64,000 nucleotides of DNA from a virus. The notes beneath the pieces are model-generated. The model did not search any database. It saw only the letters and a program-made list of their open reading frames with translations, and was not told the origin of the DNA. The stretch covers positions 1 through 64,000 of the IMG/VR virus record IMGVR_UViG_3300017987_000005; one strand, given 5' to 3'. A program made the translations under genes and the position numbers. The first letter of the stretch is position 1; every line of letters begins with the position of its first letter. Shown here one piece after another: positions 29,841 through 37,511 of this stretch.

Positions 29841-30082
29841 TACTTCCTCCCGTTCTCAAACCAATACTTACGCGGGTATATTCGAACAATCCGAAGCTTA
29901 TACGGCTCTCCGGAATTCTCATTAAAATTATCTACAAAGTTTTCAATATTTTCTTCATCTACAAAACTAGCTAAATCATTAAGAGCCGTATGATTAACGG
30001 GGGTCAGAACAGAACCGTCGGTAATCGACAACAAATCTTCCCCGCCTACCGCATGTACTGAAGCGTGTTCCGAATCGCTCAT
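29840..30082 (-). CDS. W-F tail protein (ends YWFENGRK)
   Basis: 80 aa, acidic N-terminal two thirds, then basic strands (EPYKLRIVRIYPRK) and the tail with Glu at the variable position. Function unknown. Confidence 0.65.
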   Translation of the reverse strand: MSDSEHASVHAVGGEDLLSITDGSVLTPVNHTALNDLASFVDEENIENFVDNFNENSGEPYKLRIVRIYPRKYWFENGRK

Positions 30083-30405
30083 ACGACAATTTCCTTTTCA
30101 CGACGCTTTCTGCGTAACTTGATGACAAATATCAGTACAAGAATTATCAGCGCAGCGACCATCAAAACAGTTCCCCACGGAAATGCTGCGGGTGCTTCGC
30201 TCTCAACTCCCATCGACACTCCTGGAAATTCATAAGTTACTGGTCCTTCGGCTGTCGGCTCAATAACTACGTGTACTGGGTCAGCGCTATCTTTAGTCGG
30301 CGCGATGTAACTCAAAACCTTATCAACAATAGTAGTCAAAAAAGTCAACAAAGCTGTCCAGAATGTTAAATTCTCACCCCATCGTTTTTTCTTAGAGTCC
30401 GGCAT
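30079..30405 (-). CDS. membrane protein with two hydrophobic segments
   Basis: 108 aa. One weak segment (NLTFWTALLTFLTTIV, about 11-27) and a strong one near the C-terminus (VLMVAALIILVLIFVI), followed by a very basic end (KLRRKRREKE). Function unknown; a holin or spanin-like role cannot be judged. Confidence 0.6.
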   Translation of the reverse strand: MPDSKKKRWGENLTFWTALLTFLTTIVDKVLSYIAPTKDSADPVHVVIEPTAEGPVTYEFPGVSMGVESEAPAAFPWGTVLMVAALIILVLIFVIKLRRKRREKEIVV

Positions 30406-30595
30406 GTCTTTCCCCTCTTATGTGTTTGGCATATTCGATATTACTCATATTCATCTTATCTCGCTCATCCTCCCACTCGCGGCACCTGCTACAGGCAAGC
30501 TCTCCAGAATGCTCTTCAACAGGGGTGAGGTATCTCGTACAGTAAATACACTGCTGTCTGCTGAATCGTCTTTTCTTCCGTCTCTTTTTGCTCAT
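30392..30595 (-). CDS. small basic zinc-ribbon protein
   Basis: 67 aa. Basic N-terminus (MSKKRRKKRRFSRQQ), then CIYC...CSRC. Overlaps both neighbours. Function unknown. Confidence 0.55.
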   Translation of the reverse strand: MSKKRRKKRRFSRQQCIYCTRYLTPVEEHSGELACSRCREWEDERDKMNMSNIEYAKHIRGERHAGL

Positions 30596-30690
30596 TCATC
30601 CAGCTCCCGTATTTTACGTCCAAGATAAATAACTAGTATTCCGGATATAATCGCTGCAAACGCGACTAATGCTCTCAGACTAATTTTCAC
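30592..30690 (-). CDS. 32-residue single-pass membrane peptide
   Basis: GTG start, MKISLRALVAFAAIISG..., one hydrophobic segment (about 6-24) and a short charged end (RKIRELDE). Both ends overlap genes by a few bases (the GTG lies in the upstream stop region, the TGA in the next ATG), as for other genes of the operon. Confidence 0.5.
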   Translation of the reverse strand: MKISLRALVAFAAIISGILVIYLGRKIRELDE

Positions 30691-30979
30691 TCCCAGGATT
30701 TCCACTCGATGCCTCCGCTGATTCCTCGGGATATTCAACGACTTTTCCATCCTCGACAAGCTGCGCTATTAAATGCGCAGTATGACGGTCATACAACTCC
30801 GCTACCTGGACTCCCTCCTTCTGGCCCTGCTGGTTAATCATGATGCGAACAAGTATAAATACGTTATCCGCTCCATTCCTTCCGATAGGATTCTGCTCAA
30901 TCAACCTCCACTCAGAATACTCTCCGCGAGCCCAGGTCATCACCCCGCGCTCGTTATCCTTATTCCATGTCAACTTCAC
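30680..30979 (-). CDS. small protein, unknown function
   Basis: 99 aa from the GTG within the last codons of the upstream gene. Beta-rich centre (WRLIEQNPIGRNGADNVFILV) and an acidic serine-rich end. Nothing recognisable. Confidence 0.5.
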   Translation of the reverse strand: MKLTWNKDNERGVMTWARGEYSEWRLIEQNPIGRNGADNVFILVRIMINQQGQKEGVQVAELYDRHTAHLIAQLVEDGKVVEYPEESAEASSGNPGSEN

Positions 30980-31136
30980 TGTCGTCTCCTTTAGATTCGA
31001 GCACATCGTCCACGGCGGCTTCAACGGCGTCGCGAACCATTTTCTTAAATTTCCTTTTTCGTAACAACTGCTTAACGACATTGTCTGTCACGTCGTCAAT
31101 CAGAGCTTCGCGTTTCTTTCTTTCCATCTTTTCCAT
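30960..31136 (-). CDS. small charged helical protein
   Basis: 58 aa, basic then acidic (EKMERKKREALIDDV, KFKKMVRDAVEAAVDDVL). Probably one or two helices. Overlaps both neighbours. Confidence 0.5.
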   Translation of the reverse strand: MEKMERKKREALIDDVTDNVVKQLLRKRKFKKMVRDAVEAAVDDVLESKGDDSEVDME

Positions 31137-31308
31137 CCTTATCGTTAAACACCACCCACGTACACATAAACAGCAACCCAAACATCCACCACGGATTTCT
31201 GGTTACATTTATAGCAAGTGCGCAACACCCGCATACTCCGAGTATGAATGTCGCCCTGTCCACGTTAAAAAGTATTTTGAATTTTCCGTGACTATGCTCA
31301 CTCTCCAT
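31096..31308 (-). CDS. small two-segment membrane protein
   Basis: 70 aa. Hydrophobic segments at about 20-38 (ATFILGVCGCCALAI) and 44-58 (WWMFGLLFMCTWVV). The ATG with GGAGG upstream is chosen. Function unknown. Confidence 0.5.
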   Translation of the reverse strand: MESEHSHGKFKILFNVDRATFILGVCGCCALAINVTRNPWWMFGLLFMCTWVVFNDKDGKDGKKETRSSD

Positions 31309-31309
31309 A

Positions 31310-31504
31310 CTATCCTCCAATTTTCTTTAATCGATACATTTTGAATAAATCGTGAAGTCTTTTACCGGTAAAACTCTTTTTGAATATCGGACACGTATCG
31401 ACCACGACTCCATTAATCACAGCAATAGCTCCGCATCCCCATTTCGTATCCATCCAGTAAAGTTCTTCTCCTTCTCTAATCTTCATTACGTGCTGCTTCC
31501 TCAT
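31310..31504 (-). CDS. small protein, unknown function
   Basis: 64 aa. The pattern GEELYWMDTKWGCGAIAV and a basic C-terminus resemble a small beta barrel. ATGA overlap with the upstream stop. Confidence 0.5.
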   Translation of the reverse strand: MRKQHVMKIREGEELYWMDTKWGCGAIAVINGVVVDTCPIFKKSFTGKRLHDLFKMYRLKKIGG

Positions 31505-31908
31505 GCCAGCATAACTCCCATCTTCTCAAGCTCATTTAATATCGCTGTCTTAGCTTCTTCTCTGGTCACGTCAAGACCATACTTATCAGCAATGAATCCC
31601 GCAAACAAATCAACACGACTAAGCATCAAATGTTCCGGGCAATAAGTAACCTGTACTGCATACGCTTCTACTTCCGACTTGAATATATGCTTCTTGCATC
31701 GAAATAAAACAAGCCATCCGTGAATCCCTAAAGTCCTCCACCACTGCTTCGCGTGTGTCAATTCGTGCTGAAGCAGTCCTTCGTCGTGCTTATATTCCGG
31801 TCGTATCTTGACCCAAGGTCCCACACATACCCCGGCAAACCCCTCCTTAACTTTATCGGTATAAAATACAGGTACGGGTATAAATCCATAAATACGTTTA
31901 ATCTTCAT
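31501..31908 (-). CDS. HExxH metallopeptidase-like protein
   Basis: 135 aa. Metal motif HELTHAKQWW (about 48-57), preceded by a beta strand and followed by an acidic segment (FKSEVEAYAVQ) that could give the third ligand. Phage proteins with this motif are often annotated as structural or tail-associated peptidase-like proteins. The substrate is unknown. Confidence 0.6.
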   Translation of the reverse strand: MKIKRIYGFIPVPVFYTDKVKEGFAGVCVGPWVKIRPEYKHDEGLLQHELTHAKQWWRTLGIHGWLVLFRCKKHIFKSEVEAYAVQVTYCPEHLMLSRVDLFAGFIADKYGLDVTREEAKTAILNELEKMGVMLA

Positions 31909-32318
31909 CATATCTCCCTATTTGGGTCGTATTCTCTGAGTATAATCTCATACATCCTCCCATTCTTCTTAACAATAATCCGATTCCGGTCAGTATTGAA
32001 CACAAGCTGACCCTCTGAAACATCGTAGTCATTTACTTTCCCATACCGGTCCTGCATTACTAAGGATTCTCCATCAACAAGAGCCCTATCCTCACTCACG
32101 CGCGCAACGGCTGCTTCTACCTCACAGCGGACGTCATAATCAGACATAAGCGCACTTTTAATCTCCTCTTTAACAAGAATCTTCCAATCATCATCGAAAG
32201 CGCTCTTTACTACTTCGACTTCCTCGCGAACTTCCTTCTTCCAGTCGCCGATTACCTCTGCCGCAACCTCCTTGACAATTCTGACGAACTCGTCTTTTTT
32301 AATCATCATTTTCGTCAT
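31908..32318 (-). CDS. coiled-coil protein, unknown function
   Basis: 136 aa. A long charged helical region (residues 8-80) is followed by a small beta-rich end (QLVFNTDRNRIIVKKNGRMYEI). Overlaps the downstream gene by one base. Confidence 0.55.
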   Translation of the reverse strand: MTKMMIKKDEFVRIVKEVAAEVIGDWKKEVREEVEVVKSAFDDDWKILVKEEIKSALMSDYDVRCEVEAAVARVSEDRALVDGESLVMQDRYGKVNDYDVSEGQLVFNTDRNRIIVKKNGRMYEIILREYDPNREI

Positions 32319-32404
32319 AAAGATTCTCCTACGGACATTCTGTCGGCAGTCTCCTCAACACCCCTGGCTTCGGATGCTGAGGACACGGTCGCACCGATGC
32401 TCAC
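32315..32404 (-). CDS. 29-residue peptide
   Basis: GTG start, MSIGATVSSASEARG..., ending with the TGA that overlaps the next ATG. It fills an otherwise empty gap between two overlapping genes. Coding is suggested only by this fit. Confidence 0.35.
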   Translation of the reverse strand: MSIGATVSSASEARGVEETADRMSVGESL

Positions 32405-32408
32405 TCTC

Positions 32409-32870
32409 TCACTCTCCTGAAACGCGAATACTTTTTTCGCGTTTCATCCTTTCAAACATTTCTGCCGGCAACGTCTGCTCCACGTCTCCTGCTTTCAACG
32501 TAACATAACTCGAAGGGTCAAATCCAAACAACCCGGAAATAATCCCGGTTATAATCCGGTCGATATTATGTATCTGCTCAAGGCACTCATCCCGAGTCTG
32601 GCGATGTTTCTCGCGGAGCCTGTTACCGTTATCAATAGTATGCTCAAACATCTCACGGGACGTGCATAACGATTTTACATACGTATTAACAACATCTAAT
32701 CCCGTTGTTTTGTTCTCAGACATACCTACATCCTCCGATTTGATAATATCGTCAGTATTCCTCCAGTTATTAAACCACTTTCTCGGTTCCGAAGGTCTGC
32801 CCTGTAAAGATAGAACATCATCGATGCACTTCTTTACATGCGCAGTTGATAATATCCTATGCTCCTGCAT
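32409..32870 (-). CDS. protein with an internal W-F motif (possible fusion)
   Basis: 153 aa as one reading frame. WFNN lies at residues 32-35 instead of at the end, and 15 residues later comes an ATG (32,723) with GGAGG eight bases upstream. The layout is that of two genes joined across a tail junction: a short tail protein of about 40 residues and a second protein starting MSENKTTGLDVV. The C-terminal part is helical. Translation may begin at either start. Confidence 0.55.
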   Translation of the reverse strand: MQEHRILSTAHVKKCIDDVLSLQGRPSEPRKWFNNWRNTDDIIKSEDVGMSENKTTGLDVVNTYVKSLCTSREMFEHTIDNGNRLREKHRQTRDECLEQIHNIDRIITGIISGLFGFDPSSYVTLKAGDVEQTLPAEMFERMKREKSIRVSGE

Positions 32871-33066
32871 CCTTCTTTTCCAATTCCATTATAAGGTTTC
32901 CGTGGTCACAAATAATAGCCCCGGTCACAGTATACCCCACAAGCTCCCCCGGCTTCATTCTCGGAAGTCCCTTGTTAGCATCTACAAGATGAACTTCCAT
33001 ATTCTCATTATCGGTGTCAAACGACACCCCCTTTCTCTTTACAACTACGGTTATCGTCTTTCCCAT
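32857..33066 (-). CDS. small beta-rich protein
   Basis: 69 aa. Strands TITVVVKRKGV, EVHLVDAN and YTVTGAIICDHGNLIME suggest a small barrel. Overlaps both neighbours. Confidence 0.5.
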   Translation of the reverse strand: MGKTITVVVKRKGVSFDTDNENMEVHLVDANKGLPRMKPGELVGYTVTGAIICDHGNLIMELEKKDAGA

Positions 33067-33217
33067 GACAAAACTCCCCTTTGTCCACTTTGAGACCCTC
33101 CTTCACAGACCTCCGTATTGATTTATGTAATATACGCTTCGCTTCCCGGCGCAAGTGTCTCCACCAGCTCCAGTTCGCTCTCTGAGAACTTCTCGGCGCA
33201 TCCGGTTCTTTATGCAT
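33017..33217 (-). CDS. small basic protein
   Basis: 66 aa, strongly basic, tryptophan-rich N-terminus (SSQRANWSWWRHLRREAKR). It starts at the ATG just before the upstream tail gene's stop. It overlaps the next gene by 50 bases. Unknown. Confidence 0.45.
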   Translation of the reverse strand: MHKEPDAPRSSQRANWSWWRHLRREAKRILHKSIRRSVKEGLKVDKGEFCHGKDDNRSCKEKGGVV

Positions 33218-33638
33218 AAGCTTCAACCTTACTGTTATTAAACCACGCTTTGATAGGAAATATTCGCTTAATCATCCAGGCGTGCCCACACTTTACGGGG
33301 CTAAGTCTGCTATCCCTGTGAGGTCTTAGTGTTACGGTCACTTGTATTCGGCGCTGTATGTGACGCTCCCCGTAGCCAAGGTCCTTTATAAAAATATTCA
33401 CACGAAAATCCCTATCTGGCTGCATGGTCGTATTCACTTCAATCGCTACTTCAATAGAAGTCTTAAAATCTTCTTCAGTCCATCGTGCGGCAAACTTACT
33501 TCCAATGGTGTCAAGACGCAATCCAACTATCTGCATCAACTCGATATGCTCAAGAATCTCGGCGGGCATCTTTCCGCTCTCAAGTTCACGAGCTATCTCT
33601 TCGACGCGCGTCCTCCCTAGTGCATCCACATAAGCCAC
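33210..33638 (-). CDS. W-F tail protein (AWFNNSKVEAYA end)
   Basis: 142 aa, GTG start with GGAGAG from the upstream tail. A helical first third is followed by strands (DFRVNIFIKDL, RIQVTVTLRPH) and FPIKAWFNNSKVEAYA, where the glycine is replaced and eight residues follow. Function unknown. Confidence 0.65.
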   Translation of the reverse strand: MAYVDALGRTRVEEIARELESGKMPAEILEHIELMQIVGLRLDTIGSKFAARWTEEDFKTSIEVAIEVNTTMQPDRDFRVNIFIKDLGYGERHIQRRIQVTVTLRPHRDSRLSPVKCGHAWMIKRIFPIKAWFNNSKVEAYA

Positions 33639-34093
33639 TACTTCTCTCCGTTATCAAACCACGCGTCATTCGTATTAGACAACGCTGGCACGAATTTTTT
33701 ATTCTTATCGATAACGTATGACGCGCTCGGAGTCGTCATCCAATCGTCTACAAATACTCTCGCGCTAACATTTATGACATCCGTATCAAAATGACTATAT
33801 GCGATATCGATAATAAACGAACCGGCAGGAAATCCGAACTCCTTCATCCGGTCATTAATGTAATCAGTATACATTTTAAGCTCGCTGTGCTGAATGTATG
33901 CAAGACACCTAGCAACATATTCCTCGACTCCCGCAATAATATCCTTGACTTTCTCACATACCATATCTGCAACGCGGAGCGGGTCTCCATCTCTGAAGTC
34001 TTCTTCATTAACTTCAAATAATTGTCGCAACTTAGCTGAGTCCAAGTCTCTACTCCATCCAACTACTCGATTGTACTTATATTCCGATTCCAT
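33638..34093 (-). CDS. W-F tail protein (ends AWFDNGEK)
   Basis: 151 aa, beginning MESEYKYNRVVGW at the ATG nested in GAA-AAT-GGA of the upstream tail. Helical middle, then strands (SFIIDIAYSHF, INVSARVFVDD) and the tail. Confidence 0.68.
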   Translation of the reverse strand: MESEYKYNRVVGWSRDLDSAKLRQLFEVNEEDFRDGDPLRVADMVCEKVKDIIAGVEEYVARCLAYIQHSELKMYTDYINDRMKEFGFPAGSFIIDIAYSHFDTDVINVSARVFVDDWMTTPSASYVIDKNKKFVPALSNTNDAWFDNGEK

Positions 34094-34532
34094 TTTCAAA
34101 CCACCGCTGGCGGTCCCATACTTTCAACTTATACTTCATCCGGACTCCCGGATATCCAAGCTTGTAATTAACTTCAAATATCCCGATATATATTTCCTGA
34201 CGAATCCGAGAGTCGTATACTTTTATACTTCCTTCAACAACAGGTCCCATCCGATGCTGGTTAGCTATACGTTTATCAGATATGTCAAGGTCTACCTCAC
34301 AAATAATCGGCTCAAAGCGATTACTATACATTCTTCGATTAACTTCCCCATCGACAATATTCTCAACAAGAAACATCAACTTCCGACGCTCACTAAGTAT
34401 ATCAAGGTCTCCATACTCAACACGGTCATAGTCAGCCGCCAAAACAGCGTAGTGAACTGCATTCAACAATTCAGCATACGTCTCCGGATGTGGCGTCGGT
34501 ACAGGTCTCCTGTGTAAATCAGAAGGACGCAT
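34077..34532 (-). CDS. W-F tail protein (ends RWFENGIGI)
   Basis: 151 aa. Helical first half, strand-rich second half (YIGIFEVNYKLGYPG, MKYKLKVWDRQ) and the tail. Overlaps the upstream gene by 14 bases. Confidence 0.68.
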   Translation of the reverse strand: MRPSDLHRRPVPTPHPETYAELLNAVHYAVLAADYDRVEYGDLDILSERRKLMFLVENIVDGEVNRRMYSNRFEPIICEVDLDISDKRIANQHRMGPVVEGSIKVYDSRIRQEIYIGIFEVNYKLGYPGVRMKYKLKVWDRQRWFENGIGI

Positions 34533-35007
34533 CTGCTATCACCTTTCCGAACCACGGGTCGCGCTTCGATATCTTGAAATTCCCAGTCCCGAGATGTCTA
34601 TGGATGGCTGGATTGTATCCGTGCATCTCGCTTTGCTTCGACCACTCAAACTCGACATGAACTCGAGAAGGAGCTTTCAGCGGTCCGACACAAAGCGTCC
34701 ATAAAAACGCTCCCATCATATCCCCCTCAACGCGAACAAGGACATATCCCTTATACATATCCAGCTCAGGATATGCGGCGTTTCGCGCTGCCATCAGCTC
34801 AACTCTGTTGAACATTGAATCACTCTTCTTGTTCTTGTGATAAGTGGTCGTCATAAGCGTCGTCAGTTTAGTCGAGTTCTCTTTGCTGATGTCGCGAATA
34901 TCCTCATCGAATGCATAGACATTCTGGAGTGATTTTTCCATTACCGACTTCAATCGTGTCCCGATAATCTCCAGGTCCATAGCTAAAGCAAGTTCTTCTC
35001 TATTCAT
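34519..35007 (-). CDS. relative of the tail proteins with degenerate tail (PWFGKVIADASF)
   Basis: 162 aa. It has the same plan as its neighbours, a helical first half then strands (YVLVRVEGDMMGAFLW, RVHVEFEWSK), but ends DPWFGKVIADASF, keeping W-F and losing N-N. ATGA overlap with the upstream tail gene. Confidence 0.62.
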   Translation of the reverse strand: MNREELALAMDLEIIGTRLKSVMEKSLQNVYAFDEDIRDISKENSTKLTTLMTTTYHKNKKSDSMFNRVELMAARNAAYPELDMYKGYVLVRVEGDMMGAFLWTLCVGPLKAPSRVHVEFEWSKQSEMHGYNPAIHRHLGTGNFKISKRDPWFGKVIADASF

Positions 35008-35297
35008 GCTGACATTCCATTATCAAACCAACGCTCAGTCCGCCCTTGAGTCAATGCCCATATAAAACGCTCTCTCAACTGACGGTCAGTATACTCGTGA
35101 CGACAATGCTCATGGATATGCTGACGTAACCAGCCATTGGCGAGTTGGAGTTCAAAGCGGTCATCCCCCGGATGAATCGGTTGACGACATATCATACAAG
35201 GGTACGTCAACTGATGTCCCGCAGCTTCATCAAAACGCACTTCAAGATAGGCGTCTCTCAGCACACTTCGAACAAACTGCTGTCGCGTCAAAATCAC
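35004..35297 (-). CDS. W-F tail protein with zinc site (ends RWFDNGMSA)
   Basis: 97 aa. A treble-clef-like pattern CMICRQPIHPGDDRFE then HIHEHC, as in several zinc-type tail proteins. It is the first gene below the promoter at 35319-35346. Confidence 0.68.
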   Translation of the reverse strand: MILTRQQFVRSVLRDAYLEVRFDEAAGHQLTYPCMICRQPIHPGDDRFELQLANGWLRQHIHEHCRHEYTDRQLRERFIWALTQGRTERWFDNGMSA

Positions 35298-35318
35298 TCT
35301 CCTAAAAGCTTCACTTAT

Positions 35319-35346
35319 ATTATATCATATAATAATGATATGTCAA
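35319..35346 (-). promoter_or_regulatory. promoter for the 35.3 kb to 28 kb operon
   Basis: -35 TTGACA, 16-bp spacer, extended -10 TGATATAAT. It follows the helicase gene stop. Confidence 0.85.
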
Positions 35347-35353
35347 CTAAATT

Positions 35354-36649
35354 TTAAGAAAAAATCCCTCCCTCATCGTCAAAATCGTCATCTCCGCCGA
35401 CAGGAGCAGTCTCCTCTTCATCGTCTCCCGCTGGTGAGCCCCCTTCATACGAGATGAATGTGAAATCTGTCGGAATATCCCACTTGACTTTTATTCCGCG
35501 AGCTTTCTTTGATATCTCACGCCCTTTGATGATGTCAAACAGCATCTCATTACGGAGCAGGTCATAGTCATCCTGCTTGAGTGCGATACATACGTCCGCA
35601 GCTTGGGCAATCGCGTATGAATATCCAATATCCTCGACCCCACCCTTCTCGGACGCTTTTTTCGCTCCCTTCTTAATCTCCTTCCGGAACTGACTGGTGG
35701 CGATGATTGGAAGCTTCGTTCGATTTGCAATCAACTGCAATTGACGAACAACATCGGCGACTTTCTCCCAGGTCCCTCCTCGAATATAGCTCTGAAGCAG
35801 ATATAATCCATCGAGCAAAATCAGTTTTGGGTTAAGTCGATGAGCCATGAATTCAATGTCAGCGGGCTTGCTGACATGCGACGCATCAACAATCCACCCC
35901 TTCTGGTCGCGCATGCTGAGTTCGTCCATTTTCTCGCGAAACGTCTTCTCGTTAAATCCGTCAAGCGTTCCCCGACGCAAATCCTCGTAAGGGACTCCGG
36001 TGTAAATGGAGTCGTGTCGAGACGCTACGGTCTTGGCTATCAACTCAACTGAAATGAAGAGAGGTTTATCCCCATTATTACACGAGTGCTCAAACTGTTT
36101 CGTCAACCACCACGACTTCCCGATTTCAGTCGGACCGACAACAATTATGACGTTCCCGTCACACCATCCCGACGTAATCTCGTCCAGCTCTTCCCACGGA
36201 GAACTGAGTCCGATATCCCCTCCGAACTTCGCGCGCTCATCATACTCGACGAGACGATTAGCAGCATCGGAACTGATTTCTATAATCCCCTCATCATCCC
36301 CAGTCTCTTCAATCTCGATTAGAGCTGTCTTGATGCTGGCGATGGCGTCGGTAATCGGCTTCTTGTCTTTGAGCGCTTCTTCAGCTTCCTGGAACGCGGT
36401 CTTGAGGAGATTTTTCTTATGTCGCTCCTCAATCTTCTTGATGTAATAATCAGAAGGCTCGACTTTACTGAGGGGCTTTACTCCGAGGTCGGTGCAAAAT
36501 GTTTCCTCTTCAGGTAACTTCCCGTGAGCAACTACAAATCTTGTCGCGTAATCAAAAGCATCTTTGTCAACAAGTAATTCCGGGTCCAGACTCAGTAAAC
36601 CGTCTATATCTTCTTCGCGAATAAACGCGATGATTAAATCTATGTCCAT
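35354..36649 (-). CDS. replicative DNA helicase, DnaB/gp4-like
   Basis: 431 aa. RecA-fold hexameric helicase. Residues 1-120 form a helical N-terminal domain like that of DnaB. Walker A is GPTEIGKSW (172-180), Walker B region LILLDGLYLL, followed by ATSQFRKE (motif H3/sensor) and a C-terminal core ending in a long acidic tail (DDEEETAPVGGDDDFDDEGG). A DnaC-like loader is encoded two genes upstream. Confidence 0.9.
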   Translation of the reverse strand: MDIDLIIAFIREEDIDGLLSLDPELLVDKDAFDYATRFVVAHGKLPEEETFCTDLGVKPLSKVEPSDYYIKKIEERHKKNLLKTAFQEAEEALKDKKPITDAIASIKTALIEIEETGDDEGIIEISSDAANRLVEYDERAKFGGDIGLSSPWEELDEITSGWCDGNVIIVVGPTEIGKSWWLTKQFEHSCNNGDKPLFISVELIAKTVASRHDSIYTGVPYEDLRRGTLDGFNEKTFREKMDELSMRDQKGWIVDASHVSKPADIEFMAHRLNPKLILLDGLYLLQSYIRGGTWEKVADVVRQLQLIANRTKLPIIATSQFRKEIKKGAKKASEKGGVEDIGYSYAIAQAADVCIALKQDDYDLLRNEMLFDIIKGREISKKARGIKVKWDIPTDFTFISYEGGSPAGDDEEETAPVGGDDDFDDEGGIFS

Positions 36650-36658
36650 TTATATTCC

Positions 36659-36847
36659 TCACTCGAACAAATCTCCTATGAAATCGTCCGGGTTGGTAGT
36701 GGGTTCGGGTTTCTCCCTCTTCTCCTTTTTCGGTGGATTCAAAATATCATCCGCCATCTTAACGCAAGTGGGTTCTTCGTCGAACAATGCTACCGGCCCA
36801 TACAGTCCGTCTACATCAATGCGCTTAAGGTCGGCCCATAAATCCAT
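36659..36847 (-). CDS. small protein between loader and helicase
   Basis: 62 aa from the first ATG past the loader stop. Proline- and lysine-rich middle (PPKKEKREKPEPTTNP) and an end (DDFIGDLFE) like SSB or helicase-binding C-terminal peptides. No ribosome site is obvious; the start is uncertain. Confidence 0.5.
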   Translation of the reverse strand: MDLWADLKRIDVDGLYGPVALFDEEPTCVKMADDILNPPKKEKREKPEPTTNPDDFIGDLFE

Positions 36848-36863
36848 GACCGATTTAGCAAGC

Positions 36864-37511
36864 TTAGTCAGCTTCTTTGATGTCGCCAAGAGCTTCCCTC
36901 CAGTTGTATTCGCTGACGTCAACGAACATGGCTTTTTCGACGGTCATGCTTATAACTTTCCCGGTCAGGAATTCTTTAATCTCATCTCCCTCGGGGTCTA
37001 AATTAGTCGTGATAATAAGCGAACGGTCATTGTTGTAACGAGTCGAGCAAACCCACTCAAGAAGCTCAACTACAACTTCCTTGTTACGACCGCTGCCGAT
37101 ATCATCAAGCAGCAGAATATTAGCATCGCGAATCACTTGCTCAAGCGAATACTGTCCGAACGGAACATGGTCTGAATTCAGCTTGTAGTCAACAAGCTCG
37201 TTCTGCGTAATCATGAACGCGCTTCCGTCATGAAGCAAAACTTCTTTCAAGATGATAGCTCCCGCTCCAGTCTTACCGGTCCCGAAAGGTCCGTTCATAA
37301 ACAACCACCTGCCGGCGTCTACGTACTTCTTGATATTGTCCGCCCACTCCTGGACAATCTCCCGATACATGCACGTATCCGGAATCTGTTCAATCGAGCA
37401 TCCCCTGAACTTCAGAGGAACGTTCCCGAGGTCGAGAAGACGATTAACAAGAAGTGCATCTTCTTTCGTCTTCCGGTCCCTACCCTTGGTTAACACTCTT
37501 CCTAGCATCAC
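36864..37511 (-). CDS. DnaC/DnaI-like helicase loader ATPase
   Basis: 215 aa. AAA+ ATPase: Walker A NGPFGTGKT (73-81), Walker B ILLLDDIG (about 132-139), then the sensor region (SLIITTNL). DnaC-type proteins load the replicative helicase, which is encoded next but one. It overlaps the initiator-like gene by 32 bases. Confidence 0.88.
   Translation of the reverse strand: MMLGRVLTKGRDRKTKEDALLVNRLLDLGNVPLKFRGCSIEQIPDTCMYREIVQEWADNIKKYVDAGRWLFMNGPFGTGKTGAGAIILKEVLLHDGSAFMITQNELVDYKLNSDHVPFGQYSLEQVIRDANILLLDDIGSGRNKEVVVELLEWVCSTRYNNDRSLIITTNLDPEGDEIKEFLTGKVISMTVEKAMFVDVSEYNWREALGDIKEAD

Noticed and set aside
30680-31081. Upstream extension of the gene at 30680 containing RKWFAT, as a further tail motif
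   Set aside because: That part overlaps another gene in a different frame and lies upstream of the probable GTG start, so it is likely not translated.
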